Positions 8,000 to 17,226 are shown, counted from the first letter of the stretch. The stretch is 51,730 nt of DNA from Desulfobacterales bacterium (GCA_013375375.1 JABXJX010000005.1:1-51730); one strand, 5' to 3'. Made by a program: numbers and translations. The notes: generated by a model not told the origin, from the sequence alone.

Positions 8000-8197
8000 A
8001 ACCCGAACTCCCTTCCTGCTTGCATCTCGTTGACTGCCTGTCCCAATAAAAGACAGGGCTCGATCTCAAAGGTCGTTCCACAGGGATCTGCCATCCCAGG
8101 CCGTTCTTTTTGTTGACCCGCCAAACCCAATCTGTTACGTAGGGCACGCCAAAATGTTCGGCTAAAATCGATGGTTATTGATGAAAGGTGACCTTGT
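8000..8197. other. nadE-carB spacer
   Basis: This 198-nt spacer has one small inverted repeat, CCTGTC...GACAGG, at about 8036-8057. The reverse strand reads through without stops for a while and yields protein-like text, but I recognise no gene there. GGTGA lies ahead of carB. Confidence 0.3.
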
Positions 8198-11100
8198 ATG
8201 CCAAGGCGTAAAGATATTAAGAAAGTGATGATTATCAGTTCCGGGCCCATTGTCATAGGCCAGGCCTGCGAGTTCGATTATTCCGGCACCCAGGCCTGCA
8301 AGGCGCTTCGAAAGCTGGGCTATGAGATTGTTCTGGTCAATTCCAACCCGGCGACTATCATGACCGATCCCGGTACGGCCGACGTAACGTATATTGAACC
8401 GCTGAACCTGGAGGTCATGAAGGAAATCATTAAAAAAGAGAGACCGGACGCCCTCCTCCCCAACCTGGGCGGCCAGTCAGGACTTAACCTTTCCTCAGAG
8501 CTTGCCCGTACCGGCGTGCTTGAAGAATACGGCGTCAAGGTGATTGGTGTTGAGGTCGATGCCATCAAGCGCGGTGAAGACCGGATCGCCTTCAAGGAGA
8601 CCATGAATCGGCTCGGTATTGAAATGCCGAGGAGTGAACCAGCCTTCAGCGTGGAAGAGGCGGAAAAGATCGCCGCCGAGCTCGGCTATCCGGTTGTGAT
8701 TCGTCCTGCTTATACCATGGGCGGAACCGGCGGCGGCCTGGTTTACAATGTTGAGGATCTCCGCACTGTTGCCGGACGCGGCGTCGCAGCAAGCCTTGTG
8801 GGCCAGATATTAGTTGAGGAGTCGGTCTTAGGATGGGAGGAGTTAGAACTTGAAGTGGTGCGCGACGCAAAAAGCCAGATGATTACCGTCTGCTTTATCG
8901 AGAATGTGGACGCCATGGGCGTTCACACGGGCGACTCCTATTGTACGGCACCCATGCTGACTATTGATCCTGAACTGCAAGGGCGTCTGCAAAAATGGTC
9001 CTATGACATCGTAGAGGCCATTCGGGTAATCGGCGGCACGAACATCCAGTTTGCCCATGATCCAAAGACCGGCCGTGTGGTGGTAATTGAGATCAACCCG
9101 AGGACCTCCCGTTCTTCTGCTCTCGCCTCAAAGGCTACTGGATTTCCGATCGCACTGATTTCCTCCATGTTGGCCGCGGGCATGACCCTGGATGAAATCC
9201 CTTACTGGAGGGAAGGGACACTCGACAAATACACGCCAGGGGGAGAATACGTGGTGGTAAAGTTCGCCCGCTGGGCATTTGAAAAGTTTGAAGACGCTGA
9301 GGACAAGCTCGGTACGCAGATGCGTGCCGTGGGCGAGGTAATGAGCATCGGCAAGACTTATAAAGAGGCCTTACAGAAGGCTATTCGCTCCCTGGAAAAT
9401 GGACGCTATGGGCTTGGTTTTGTCAAAGACTTTCATGAGCGGTCGCTCGATGAGCTGATGGAACTTCTGGCCGAGCCTTCCAGCGAGCGCCAGTTCATCA
9501 TGTATGAGGCGCTCCGCAAGGGTGCGGGCGTGAGCACGCTGTATGAAAAGACATTTATTAAGCCATGGTTCATTGAACAGATGAAGGAGCTGGTTGAACT
9601 CGAAGAAGAGATACTCAAATACAAGGGGAAGGCCATGCCGGACGACCTCCTGGTCCGGGCCAAAAAGGACGGGTTTTCAGACAGATACCTGTCACGGATT
9701 CTCGGCCTGCCGGAAGCGGATCTCAGGCAGCAGCGAATCTCCTTAGGTGCTGTGCAAGGGTATGAACCTGTGCCTGTCAGTGGTGTCGAGGATGCCGCGT
9801 ACTATTTTTCTACATACAACGCGCCTGACAAAGTAGGTACGAGCAAGAAGCGCAAGATCATGGTATTAGGGGGAGGGCCCAACCGTATCGGCCAGGGGAT
9901 CGAGTTTGATTACTGCTGCGTACATGCAGCCTTTGCGCTCCGCGACGAGGGTTTTGAATCGATCATGGTCAACTGCAATCCCGAGACTGTCTCAACCGAT
10001 TACGACACCTCGGACAAACTCTATTTTGAGCCACTGACCGTTGAGGACGTGCTGCGGATCTATGAGAAGGAAAAGCCGGAAGGCGTTATCGTTCAGTTCG
10101 GCGGGCAGACACCCCTGAATATTGCAAATGAACTGGCCAAGGCAGGTGTCAGGATCATCGGTACATCACCCGAGACCATAGACCTGGCCGAAGACCGCGA
10201 CCGCTTCCGCCGCATGATGGAGAAGCTTGGTATTCCCGAGCCTGAATCCGGAATGGCGAGCACCCTGGAAGAAGCCCTTGATGTGGCGGACAGGATAGGG
10301 TATCCACTCATGGTCCGTCCGTCCTACGTCCTTGGTGGACGGGGGATGGAGGTGGTCCACGACGAGGAGATGCTCAAACACTATGTAGCCGCGGCCGTGG
10401 ACGTGTCGCCGGAGAGACCGATCTTGATCGACAAATTTCTGGAAAATGCGATCGAGGCGGAGGCTGATGCAATTGCGGACGGTACGGATGCCTTTGTGCC
10501 CGCGGTCATGGAACATATCGAGCTGGCCGGCGTGCATTCCGGAGACTCTGCCTGCGTGATTCCGTCAATCAGCATCCCTGCCGAACACATTGACACCATT
10601 TACGAGTATACAAAAAAGATCGCAATGGAACTCAATGTCGTCGGTCTGATGAACATCCAGTATGCCATAGCAAATGACGTTGTTTACGTCCTTGAGGCCA
10701 ATCCCCGCGCTTCTCGAACCGTCCCTCTGGTATCAAAGGTGTGCAACATCCCCATGGCACGCATCGCCACCCAGTTCATGCTCGGCAAAAAGCTTTCCGA
10801 ACTTGACTTCCAGCCGAAGTCCATCCCGCACTTCGGTGTAAAGGAAGCGGTCTTCCCATTTAACATGTTTCCAGAAGTCGATCCGCTCCTGGGGCCCGAG
10901 ATGCGGTCCACGGGGGAGGTCTTAGGAATGTCCGACTCTTTCGGACTGGCCTTTTTCAAGGCCCAGGAGGCCGCATATCAGCACCTTACCTCCAATGGGA
11001 CCGTGCTTATTACCGTATCCGAAATGGACAGGCAGGCCGTTCTGGAGGTTGCCAAACAGTTCGACAAACTCGGCTTTAAGATCAAGGCGACTATAGGAAC

Positions 11101-11398
11101 CCATGGTTTTTTGGCTGACAACGGCATTGAATCCGAGCCCATCCGCAAGATGCACGAAGGACGGCCCAACATCGTTGACGACATCAAGAATAAGGAGATT
11201 CAACTGGTCATCAATACCCCCAGCGGCAAACTGAGCAAGTACGACGATTCCTATATCCGCAAGGCAGCGATAAAGTATAAGGTGCCATACATTACGACAA
11301 TCGCTGCCGCCAATGCCGCTGCCAGGGGGATCGCCGCTCACCGGCGGGTACAAGGCAGGGTCAGGTCGCTGCAGAGTTATCATATTGATATCAAGTAG
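8198..11398 (+). CDS. carB: carbamoyl-phosphate synthase large subunit
   Basis: The subunit makes carbamoyl phosphate from bicarbonate, ammonia (channelled from CarA) and two ATP, feeding arginine and pyrimidine synthesis. At 1066 residues it is full length. Two homologous halves are each PreATP-grasp plus ATP-grasp: first half SSGPIVIGQACEFDYSG and RPAYTMGGTGGG, second half LGGGPNRIGQGIEFDYCC and RPSYVLGGRGME. An oligomerisation domain lies between them and a C-terminal MGS-like allosteric domain runs from about residue 935 (GFKIKATIGTHGFL, INTPSGK). The start has GGTGA eight bases upstream. carA is not in the window. The next gene, a GAF-ANTAR regulator, begins only five bases after the stop, so the two are likely co-transcribed. 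Confidence 0.98.
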   Translation: MPRRKDIKKVMIISSGPIVIGQACEFDYSGTQACKALRKLGYEIVLVNSNPATIMTDPGTADVTYIEPLNLEVMKEIIKKERPDALLPNLGGQSGLNLSSELARTGVLEEYGVKVIGVEVDAIKRGEDRIAFKETMNRLGIEMPRSEPAFSVEEAEKIAAELGYPVVIRPAYTMGGTGGGLVYNVEDLRTVAGRGVAASLVGQILVEESVLGWEELELEVVRDAKSQMITVCFIENVDAMGVHTGDSYCTAPMLTIDPELQGRLQKWSYDIVEAIRVIGGTNIQFAHDPKTGRVVVIEINPRTSRSSALASKATGFPIALISSMLAAGMTLDEIPYWREGTLDKYTPGGEYVVVKFARWAFEKFEDAEDKLGTQMRAVGEVMSIGKTYKEALQKAIRSLENGRYGLGFVKDFHERSLDELMELLAEPSSERQFIMYEALRKGAGVSTLYEKTFIKPWFIEQMKELVELEEEILKYKGKAMPDDLLVRAKKDGFSDRYLSRILGLPEADLRQQRISLGAVQGYEPVPVSGVEDAAYYFSTYNAPDKVGTSKKRKIMVLGGGPNRIGQGIEFDYCCVHAAFALRDEGFESIMVNCNPETVSTDYDTSDKLYFEPLTVEDVLRIYEKEKPEGVIVQFGGQTPLNIANELAKAGVRIIGTSPETIDLAEDRDRFRRMMEKLGIPEPESGMASTLEEALDVADRIGYPLMVRPSYVLGGRGMEVVHDEEMLKHYVAAAVDVSPERPILIDKFLENAIEAEADAIADGTDAFVPAVMEHIELAGVHSGDSACVIPSISIPAEHIDTIYEYTKKIAMELNVVGLMNIQYAIANDVVYVLEANPRASRTVPLVSKVCNIPMARIATQFMLGKKLSELDFQPKSIPHFGVKEAVFPFNMFPEVDPLLGPEMRSTGEVLGMSDSFGLAFFKAQEAAYQHLTSNGTVLITVSEMDRQAVLEVAKQFDKLGFKIKATIGTHGFLADNGIESEPIRKMHEGRPNIVDDIKNKEIQLVINTPSGKLSKYDDSYIRKAAIKYKVPYITTIAAANAAARGIAAHRRVQGRVRSLQSYHIDIK

Positions 11399-11403
11399 CT
11401 ATA

Positions 11404-12120
11404 ATGTTCATTAAGAATTCTATGACAGAAATCGAGACTTTTGAAAGACATATCGAGGCCCTCACCCGGATCAGCAAGGCAATCACCTCAGACCGCTACA
11501 TTGAAGATATCCTGCGGCTTGTTGTCACGGTGATGGCAGAGGCCATGCACTCCAAGATCTGCTCGCTATGGCTTTTGGATGACAGCGACAATGCCTTTAA
11601 ACTGCGTGCCACACAGAGTATGAGTGAGGATTATCTGAAGGAGCGCTCACTGAAGATAGGTGAAGGGATCGTGGGACAGGTCGCTCTTACCAGGGAGCCC
11701 AGGTCGGTTACAAATGTGCTGGAAGAGCCCGATTACAAAGAAAAGGATCTGGCCGAAAAAGAGGGACTGGTCTCTATGCTGAGTGTGCCCATGGTGGTCA
11801 AGGATAGGGTTGTCGGCGTGATTAACTGCTACACATCCCATCCTCATGAGTTCACGGAAACCGAAAAGAATGTGTTGATCACAGTGGCCGGCGAAGCGGC
11901 GGTGGCTATAGAGAATACCGAATTGATGGTAAAAACCAGGGTGATCCGGGAGGAATTGGAGACCCGAAAGCTGGTGGAACGGGCCAAGGAGGTTCTCATG
12001 CGCCGGCGCAACATGAAAGGGGATGAGGCGTACAGGTGGATACAAAAGCGCAGCATGGACTTGCGCAAGTCCTTGCGCGGTGTATCTGAGGCGATCCTGC
12101 TTTCAGAGGAGTTTTATTAG
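11404..12120 (+). CDS. GAF-ANTAR RNA-binding antitermination regulator
   Basis: The 238-residue protein has a GAF sensor domain at about residues 20-175 (KICSLWLLDDSDNAF, IGEGIVGQVALTREP, EGLVSMLSVPM) and an ANTAR domain at about 185-235 (KLVERAKEVLMRRRNMKGDE, then AYRWIQKRSMDLRKS). ANTAR domains bind pairs of RNA hairpins with hexanucleotide loops and prevent termination. Exactly such a structure lies 90 nt downstream in front of the gltB-like gene, so that gene is the likely target. The GAF ligand cannot be read from sequence. The alternative start MTEIETF at 11422 is possible; neither has a strong ribosome binding site. It probably belongs to the carB transcript. Confidence 0.92.
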   Translation: MFIKNSMTEIETFERHIEALTRISKAITSDRYIEDILRLVVTVMAEAMHSKICSLWLLDDSDNAFKLRATQSMSEDYLKERSLKIGEGIVGQVALTREPRSVTNVLEEPDYKEKDLAEKEGLVSMLSVPMVVKDRVVGVINCYTSHPHEFTETEKNVLITVAGEAAVAIENTELMVKTRVIREELETRKLVERAKEVLMRRRNMKGDEAYRWIQKRSMDLRKSLRGVSEAILLSEEFY

Positions 12121-12160
12121 CCTCTCCCCGGGAGCCTATCCATAACTCAGAAAAAATAGC

Positions 12161-12189
12161 TTGACAAAAAAAAACAGCACGGTTAAGTT
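12161..12189 (+). promoter_or_regulatory. probable promoter of the ANTAR-controlled leader
   Basis: TTGACA (12161-12166), a 17-nt spacer and TAAGTT (12184-12189) lie just upstream of the two leader hairpins, so the leader would be transcribed independently of the regulator gene. Confidence 0.6.
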
Positions 12190-12210
12190 GCACATTGCTT
12201 TACTAAGACT

Positions 12211-12267
12211 AAGACTTCGCACAAAGGCGTGGGAAGTCTTTTGTTTGTGAGACAGACAAAGGCGTCT
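12211..12267 (+). promoter_or_regulatory. tandem hexaloop hairpins, probable ANTAR target RNA
   Basis: Hairpin P1 has stem AAGACTTC (12211-12218) / GAAGTCTT (12233-12240), a G-G mismatch, CAC/GTG and the loop AAAGGC (12223-12228). Hairpin P2 has stem AGAC (12254-12257) / GTCT (12264-12267) and the same loop AAAGGC (12258-12263). Both loops are six bases with A at position 1 and G at position 4, the published ANTAR recognition pattern. P2 and the following terminator cannot form together, as P2's loop and 3' strand are the terminator's 5' arm. Confidence 0.85.
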
Positions 12268-12294
12268 ATTCCATTGGGGTAGACGTCTTTTTTT
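12258..12294 (+). terminator. conditional terminator in the gltB-like leader
   Basis: AAAGGCGTCTA (12258-12268) pairs with TAGACGTCTTT (12280-12290) over 11 bp with one G-U, and T continues to 12294. It lies 37 nt before the next start codon, within the leader, so it must be read through for expression. Confidence 0.85.
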
Positions 12295-12330
12295 GTTGGA
12301 AATTACTAAAGTGTAGGAGGACAACGGCTT

Positions 12331-13914
12331 ATGAATTTACATCAACCCAATGCCAACGAAGCTTTACGGACCAAAAATCGTTCCCGCAGTGTGGCCCCGC
12401 AGTCAGGTATCTGCAGCCGGTGTGTGGATGGATGCAAGGGTAATTGCGACATGTTCAATGCTACATTCCGTAGCCGCGAACTGCTTTATCCTGGTCCTTT
12501 CGGCGGAATCACCGCGGGCGCGGACAAGGACTATCCCGTCGACTATTCTCATCTTAACATCATGGGGTATGCCTTGGGGGCGGAAGGAACCAAGGCCGAC
12601 CCTGATCATGCCACTTTTCCAGCAGTAAATACCGAGACCTCCTTTGGGGTTACGGAAAAAGTGAAGATGAAGATCCCGATGTTTACCGGGGCCCTCGGCA
12701 GCACGGAGATCGCGCGCAAGAACTGGGAGCACTTTGCCATTGGCGCTGCAATCACAGGAATAACCCTGGTTTGCGGTGAGAACGTTTGCGGCATTGACCC
12801 GCAATTGGAGATAGATAAAAATGGCAAGATTAAAAAATCTCCGGATATGCGGCGCAGGGTAGAAGAATACCGCCGATATCATGAGGGATACGGTGATATC
12901 CTGGTTCAGATGAATGTTGAGGATACGCGGCTCGGCGTGGCAGAGTACGTCCTGGATAAGCTCGGCGTGGAAACCATTGAACTAAAATGGGGCCAGGGCG
13001 CCAAGTGCATTGGCGGCGAAATCAAAGTCAACTCTCTTAAGCGGGCGCTGGAATTAAAAAGGCGGGGTTACATTGTTACGCCGGACCCGGAAAGCAAGGT
13101 GAACCAGGCTGCTTTCAAGAGCGGCGCGATTAAAGAGTTCGAACGCCACTCCCGCCTGGGATTTATAGATCAAGAGGGCTTTATGAAAGAGGTCGAACGG
13201 CTTCGCAAGTTAGGTGCAAAGCGGGTAACGTTGAAGACAGGTGCCTACCCCATGCGTGAAGTGGCTATGGCTATACGCTGGTCTTCTGAGGCCGAGATTG
13301 ATCTTTTGACCTTTGACGGCGCACCCGGAGGGACCGGCATGAGCCCCTGGCGCATGATGGCCGAGTGGGGTGTGCCCTCTATATATCTCCATTCCATGGT
13401 TTATGAACTCTGCCGGCGACTCGCCGACAAGGGTGCGCGCGTCCCGGATATTGCCTTTGCAGGTGGTTTCTCCTCTGAGGATCACATATTCAAAGCACTT
13501 GCCCTGGGAGCCCCTTTTTGCAAGGCCGTATGTATGGGACGGGCACTGATGATCCCGGGCATGGTAGGCAAAAATATCGGCCGCTGGCTTGCCGGTAAAG
13601 ACGGGGGCCTTCCAAAGACAGTCTCAAAGTATGGCTCCACAAAAAAACAGATCTTCGTGTGCTACGAGGAATTGAAGGACAACTACGGAAAAGAGGTCGA
13701 CAAGTTCCCATTAGGCGCAATAGGAATCTACAGTGCCGGAGAAAAGCTCCGCGTGGGCCTTCAGCAACTCATGGCGGGCGCACGGAAATGGAGAGTCGAT
13801 CTGTTTTCCAGAAAAGACCTGGCGGCGTTGACCGAGGAGGCATCCAGGGTAACCGGCATTCCGTACATCATGGACGCTTACAGGGAAGAAGCCTTGGAAA
13901 TCATTGATGCCTAA
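12331..13914 (+). CDS. FMN-binding glutamate-synthase-like protein
   Basis: The 527-residue protein corresponds to the FMN/2-oxoglutarate synthase domain of GltB without a glutaminase domain. The barrel motifs are MFTGALGSTEIAR, ELKWGQGAKCIGGE, DLLTFDGAPGGTGMSP and DIAFAGGFSSEDHIFKALAL. The N-terminus has a cysteine cluster, CSRCVDGCKGNCDMF, which may bind an Fe-S cluster. Such stand-alone proteins probably transfer ammonia or glutamine nitrogen to 2-oxoglutarate with partner subunits, but their exact reaction is not settled. AGGAGG precedes the start. The leader with ANTAR-type hairpins and terminator implies antitermination control by the upstream regulator. Confidence 0.88.
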   Translation: MNLHQPNANEALRTKNRSRSVAPQSGICSRCVDGCKGNCDMFNATFRSRELLYPGPFGGITAGADKDYPVDYSHLNIMGYALGAEGTKADPDHATFPAVNTETSFGVTEKVKMKIPMFTGALGSTEIARKNWEHFAIGAAITGITLVCGENVCGIDPQLEIDKNGKIKKSPDMRRRVEEYRRYHEGYGDILVQMNVEDTRLGVAEYVLDKLGVETIELKWGQGAKCIGGEIKVNSLKRALELKRRGYIVTPDPESKVNQAAFKSGAIKEFERHSRLGFIDQEGFMKEVERLRKLGAKRVTLKTGAYPMREVAMAIRWSSEAEIDLLTFDGAPGGTGMSPWRMMAEWGVPSIYLHSMVYELCRRLADKGARVPDIAFAGGFSSEDHIFKALALGAPFCKAVCMGRALMIPGMVGKNIGRWLAGKDGGLPKTVSKYGSTKKQIFVCYEELKDNYGKEVDKFPLGAIGIYSAGEKLRVGLQQLMAGARKWRVDLFSRKDLAALTEEASRVTGIPYIMDAYREEALEIIDA

Positions 13915-13949
13915 CATCGCGTACACCTAATATCTTAGCATCTAACCGG

Positions 13950-13990
13950 TGGGTTCCCGGTTTGAGCCCAGCGGTTTTCTTATCCCAAAA
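13950..13990. terminator. possible bidirectional terminator
   Basis: AACCGG...CCGGTT with a short loop lies between the converging gltB-like gene and histidine kinase gene; the T-tract after it is weak. Confidence 0.35.
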
Positions 13991-14003
13991 TTGGAAGTAG
14001 ATC

Positions 14004-15998
14004 CTATTCCTTTTCCAAAATCTCCTTTATTTTTGAAGAGAGTACTTTCACGGTGAAGGGTTTCTGAATAAAGCCGTTACAGCCCCGTGCCAATATCTCG
14101 GTTGCTTCACCATCAACACTGAAACCACTCGAAAGCAAGACTTTTATATCCGGGTTTATCTCTTTCAAACGGTCATAGGCCTCGCCACCACCTATATCCG
14201 GCATAACCATGTCCAAGACAATTATCTCTATCTCATTCCAATTCTTCCTGTAAACCTTGATCGCCTCTTTCCCGTCCCTGGCTGTAAGTACCCGGTATCC
14301 CATCGCCTCCAACAACTCCCGGCCGACCTCCAAGATTACCTCTTCATCATCTACCAGGAGGACCGTTCCGGTTCCTTTAACGAATGGTTTGGCGGCTCTG
14401 ACAGCTTCCCAGGCCTTTTTTTCTGATGCAGGGAGATAAACATTAAAGGTGGCCCCTCGCCCTTTCTTGGAATCGACATCTACATACCCGCCGTGGCCCT
14501 TTATGATACCGTATACAGAAGCCAGACCAAGACCGGTCCCGCGGCCCCTCTCCTTAGTTGTAAAGAACGGATCAAAGATGTGCTCCAGGGTCTTTTTGTC
14601 TATGCCCTCTCCTGTATCGGTCACCGTTAACAGCACATAGTTGCCGGGCTTTGGATCATAGAGCTCGGCCTTCATATCCTTGTGGGTGGTATTCATTGTC
14701 TTCAAGATAAGATCCCCGCCGGAGGGCATGGCATCTGCAGCATTTACAAACAGATTAAAAAGCACCTGCTCGATCTGCCCGGAGTCTGCCTCTATTGCAA
14801 ATAAGTCCCCGGCAAGCTCTCGGTGAATCGCAATCTCCTTTTTGGTCCTGCCAAAGTTCTCAGAGGTCTCTTCCACTAATCGGCTCAGGTCAATAGGCTT
14901 GACCTCATATCTCCCCTTCCTGGCATATCCAAGAAGGTATGAGGTCAGCCTGGCGCCGCTTTGAACCTGCTTTTCAATCTTCTTTAGCCGCTCATGATAT
15001 GGGTGAGCAGGATCCATATCCATAGACATTAAAGAGATATTCCCCTGAATACCCATAAGCAGGTTATTAAAGTCATGGGCAACGCCTCCGGCTAAGGTGC
15101 CGATTGCCTCCATCTTTTGGGCTTGTTCGAATTGGGCTTGAAGTCTCTTTTGTTCGGTAATGTCTCGTAAAATGTGAATACTCCCTGCGGGATTCCCATC
15201 ACGATCCAGGTAGATGCCTCCGCTTATACTGACATCAACAATATTTCTTTTCTTGGTGTATCGACGGCTTTCAATGCCGGAAAAACCCCCTCCCGCCAGC
15301 ACCTTGTCTATCATCATTTGGGTTTCAGGCCGGTTCTCCTCTGGAACATAATCTATCCTGCCGCCCAAGAGTTCCTCCAGGGTCCACCCAAAAACTTTCG
15401 TGAAAGCCGGATTTAAGTAGATAACCTTCCCGTCCATGTCATAGACGACAACAGGATCAGGAGATGCCTCCAAGACTGTGCGATATTTTTCCTCGCTCTC
15501 CTCTAACGCCTCCTGTGTCCGCTTGCGCTCGCCTATTTCTCCCCTGAGTTCCAGTGCATATATTGTCGATTGTTCATAAGCAATCTCCGTCCGCTTAATG
15601 GTCTCGCGTAGCTCCTCCTCTGCGCGCTCGCGCTCGGCAAGCCGTTCTTCTTCAATCTGAAAGATATCCCAGAAGAGACGTGCAACCATATTGTCCATAA
15701 ATCTGACGTGCTTTGGTAGTGTCTCGCGGATCTCATCGGCCACCTCGTCACGCCCCGTCAGTTCGATGATCATGTTTAGATTCTTAAGTTTATACAGGTC
15801 CCGGTAGTCCTTTGTGGTGTAAATCCCCTTTCCCTGGGCGTAACGGTAACCTACAGCCTTGGGATTGGTACAGGCCACCCCGAGGAGCTTCATCCAAAGC
15901 TGGCCGAGCCTTTTGGCAAATATCATATCTATAATCGCCTTGCACCCGGAACCGCCACCTACAATAGCTACGTTAAGAACCTTATCCTGTTTCGTCAT
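14004..15998 (-). CDS. hybrid sensor histidine kinase with N-terminal Rossmann-like domain
   Basis: The 664-residue cytosolic kinase has no membrane segment. Residues 7-110 begin with a dinucleotide-binding signature (VAIVGGGSGCK) and look like a Rossmann fold (later IIELTGRDEVAD). Residues 112-170 are a charged coiled coil. A PAS domain follows at 170-290 (LEASPDPVVVYDMDG). HisKA carries the phospho-acceptor His308 in GGVAHDFNNLL. HATPase_c spans about 410-525 (N419, DTGEG 461-465, GTGLGLASV). A receiver domain runs from about 545 to 664 with phospho-acceptor D596 in IIVLDMVMPD. The Rossmann domain suggests sensing of NAD(P)(H) or a related metabolite, which is inference. AAGGA lies upstream of the start. 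No cognate regulator is adjacent; it is convergent with the gltB-like gene. Confidence 0.9.
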   Translation of the reverse strand: MTKQDKVLNVAIVGGGSGCKAIIDMIFAKRLGQLWMKLLGVACTNPKAVGYRYAQGKGIYTTKDYRDLYKLKNLNMIIELTGRDEVADEIRETLPKHVRFMDNMVARLFWDIFQIEEERLAERERAEEELRETIKRTEIAYEQSTIYALELRGEIGERKRTQEALEESEEKYRTVLEASPDPVVVYDMDGKVIYLNPAFTKVFGWTLEELLGGRIDYVPEENRPETQMMIDKVLAGGGFSGIESRRYTKKRNIVDVSISGGIYLDRDGNPAGSIHILRDITEQKRLQAQFEQAQKMEAIGTLAGGVAHDFNNLLMGIQGNISLMSMDMDPAHPYHERLKKIEKQVQSGARLTSYLLGYARKGRYEVKPIDLSRLVEETSENFGRTKKEIAIHRELAGDLFAIEADSGQIEQVLFNLFVNAADAMPSGGDLILKTMNTTHKDMKAELYDPKPGNYVLLTVTDTGEGIDKKTLEHIFDPFFTTKERGRGTGLGLASVYGIIKGHGGYVDVDSKKGRGATFNVYLPASEKKAWEAVRAAKPFVKGTGTVLLVDDEEVILEVGRELLEAMGYRVLTARDGKEAIKVYRKNWNEIEIIVLDMVMPDIGGGEAYDRLKEINPDIKVLLSSGFSVDGEATEILARGCNGFIQKPFTVKVLSSKIKEILEKE

Positions 15999-16054
15999 TT
16001 GATCCTTTTTGAAGCTTCCTGAAGTCCCTACAGACCGTTGCCCAAATCAAGATG

Positions 16055-16082
16055 CTCTAAATATACCTTAACATCTTGAAAG
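16055..16082. promoter_or_regulatory. inverted repeat in the kinase-queD intergenic region
   Basis: CAAGATG and CATCTTG are separated by 17 nt between the divergent kinase and queD genes. It could be an operator. No preQ1 riboswitch pattern was found in the leader. Confidence 0.25.
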
Positions 16083-16197
16083 GTCAAGGAAATTCTGTTA
16101 GCTTCGATTAAATATAAAAGGTGTGGCTTGATTGTAATTCTTAAAGATGTATTATAAAAGGAATTAGTGACGTTATCCTCAACAAGATGGAGGGCTT

Positions 16198-16578
16198 ATG
16201 TCCGGGGTCTTTGAGGTGTGTGTGAAAACCGATTTCTCCGCGGCCCATTCCCTGAGAGGTTACCAGGGTGATTGTGCCCGTGTACATGGGCATAACTGGA
16301 TCATCGAAGTCTTTGTCAGGTGCAAGGAACTCGACGAGATCGGCATCGGCATCGATTTCATGGATGTCAAAAAAGCCGTCAAAGACGTCCTCCAAGGCCT
16401 TGATCACTTCAACCTTAATGATCTCCCGGCTTTCAAGAAAGTGAATCCAACGTCTGAGAATATCGCAAGGTTTCTGTATAAAGAGCTGGGTAATAAGCTT
16501 AATTCCGCCGTAGTGAAAGTTTCCAGGATCAAAGTATCCGAAACACCTGGTGCCGGCGCTTTCTACTGGGAGGAATAG
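16198..16578 (+). CDS. queD: 6-carboxy-5,6,7,8-tetrahydropterin synthase
   Basis: QueD converts dihydroneopterin triphosphate to 6-carboxytetrahydropterin, the second step to preQ0/queuosine. The 126-residue protein has the zinc histidine in DFSAAHSL and the QueD-type signature CARVHGH (Cys-x3-His-Gly-His). It also has GIDFMDVKK, LDHFNLND and the terminal SETPGAGAFYWEE, close to the usual E-T-P-x-S-G-A. GGAGGG lies just upstream. The stop codon abuts the queE start, showing an operon. Confidence 0.95.
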   Translation: MSGVFEVCVKTDFSAAHSLRGYQGDCARVHGHNWIIEVFVRCKELDEIGIGIDFMDVKKAVKDVLQGLDHFNLNDLPAFKKVNPTSENIARFLYKELGNKLNSAVVKVSRIKVSETPGAGAFYWEE

Positions 16579-17226
16579 GTGGCGCTAAAGGTAAACGAGA
16601 TCTTCTACAACATCCAGGGGGAATCCTCCTATGCCGGCCGGCCCTGCGTTTTTGTCAGACTGACCGGTTGTAACCTCAGATGTTCGTACTGTGATACCCG
16701 GTATGCTTACGAAGACGGAGAAAAACTGGAGATCGCTGAAATTGTAAGCCGGATCGTATCTTACCAATGCAATCTCGTCGAAGTCACGGGCGGAGAGCCC
16801 CTTATCCAGGGAGATACACCGCTCCTTGTCCGTCGCTTACTTGAAAAAGGTTATGAGGTTTTGATGGAAACCAATGGCAGCCAGGACATCAGCCGGGTCG
16901 ATAACCGTTGCGTGAAGATCGTCGACATTAAATGCCCCTCAAGTGGAGAGACGAGCCGGAATGACCTGGGAAACCTGAGCAGGCTAACGGAAAAAGACGA
17001 AATCAAATTTGTCATTGGAGACAGGGCGGATTATGAATACGCCAAGAAAATACTCGATCTAATGGATACCGGTCCTGTAAGAAAAACTTTGGTCCACTTC
17101 TCGCCAGCCTCAGGAAAGATACAGCCCAAAAGATTGGCGGAATGGATCCTGGAAGATCATCTGAATGTTAGGGTTCACATACAATTACACAAGATCATCT
17201 GGCCACATGAGCAAAAAGGGGTCTAA
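16579..17226 (+). CDS. queE: 7-carboxy-7-deazaguanine synthase (radical SAM)
   Basis: QueE rearranges 6-carboxytetrahydropterin to 7-carboxy-7-deazaguanine. The 215-residue protein has the radical SAM cysteines in CNLRCSYCDT (C-x3-C-x2-C), the N-terminal IFYNIQGESSYAGRPCVFVR and the SAM-binding VTGGEPL. The start is GTG, immediately after the queD stop, with GGAGG inside the end of queD. Element copy 2 begins seven nt after the stop and separates queE from queC. Confidence 0.95.
   Translation: MALKVNEIFYNIQGESSYAGRPCVFVRLTGCNLRCSYCDTRYAYEDGEKLEIAEIVSRIVSYQCNLVEVTGGEPLIQGDTPLLVRRLLEKGYEVLMETNGSQDISRVDNRCVKIVDIKCPSSGETSRNDLGNLSRLTEKDEIKFVIGDRADYEYAKKILDLMDTGPVRKTLVHFSPASGKIQPKRLAEWILEDHLNVRVHIQLHKIIWPHEQKGV

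Noticed and set aside
7957-8256. Protein-like reverse frame between nadE and carB
   Set aside because: No start signal or family recognised; it overlaps nadE and carB ends. It could be a gene remnant but cannot be supported.
16000-16197. preQ1 riboswitch before queD
   Set aside because: No preQ1-I or preQ1-II stem and tail pattern could be found; only an unrelated inverted repeat is present.
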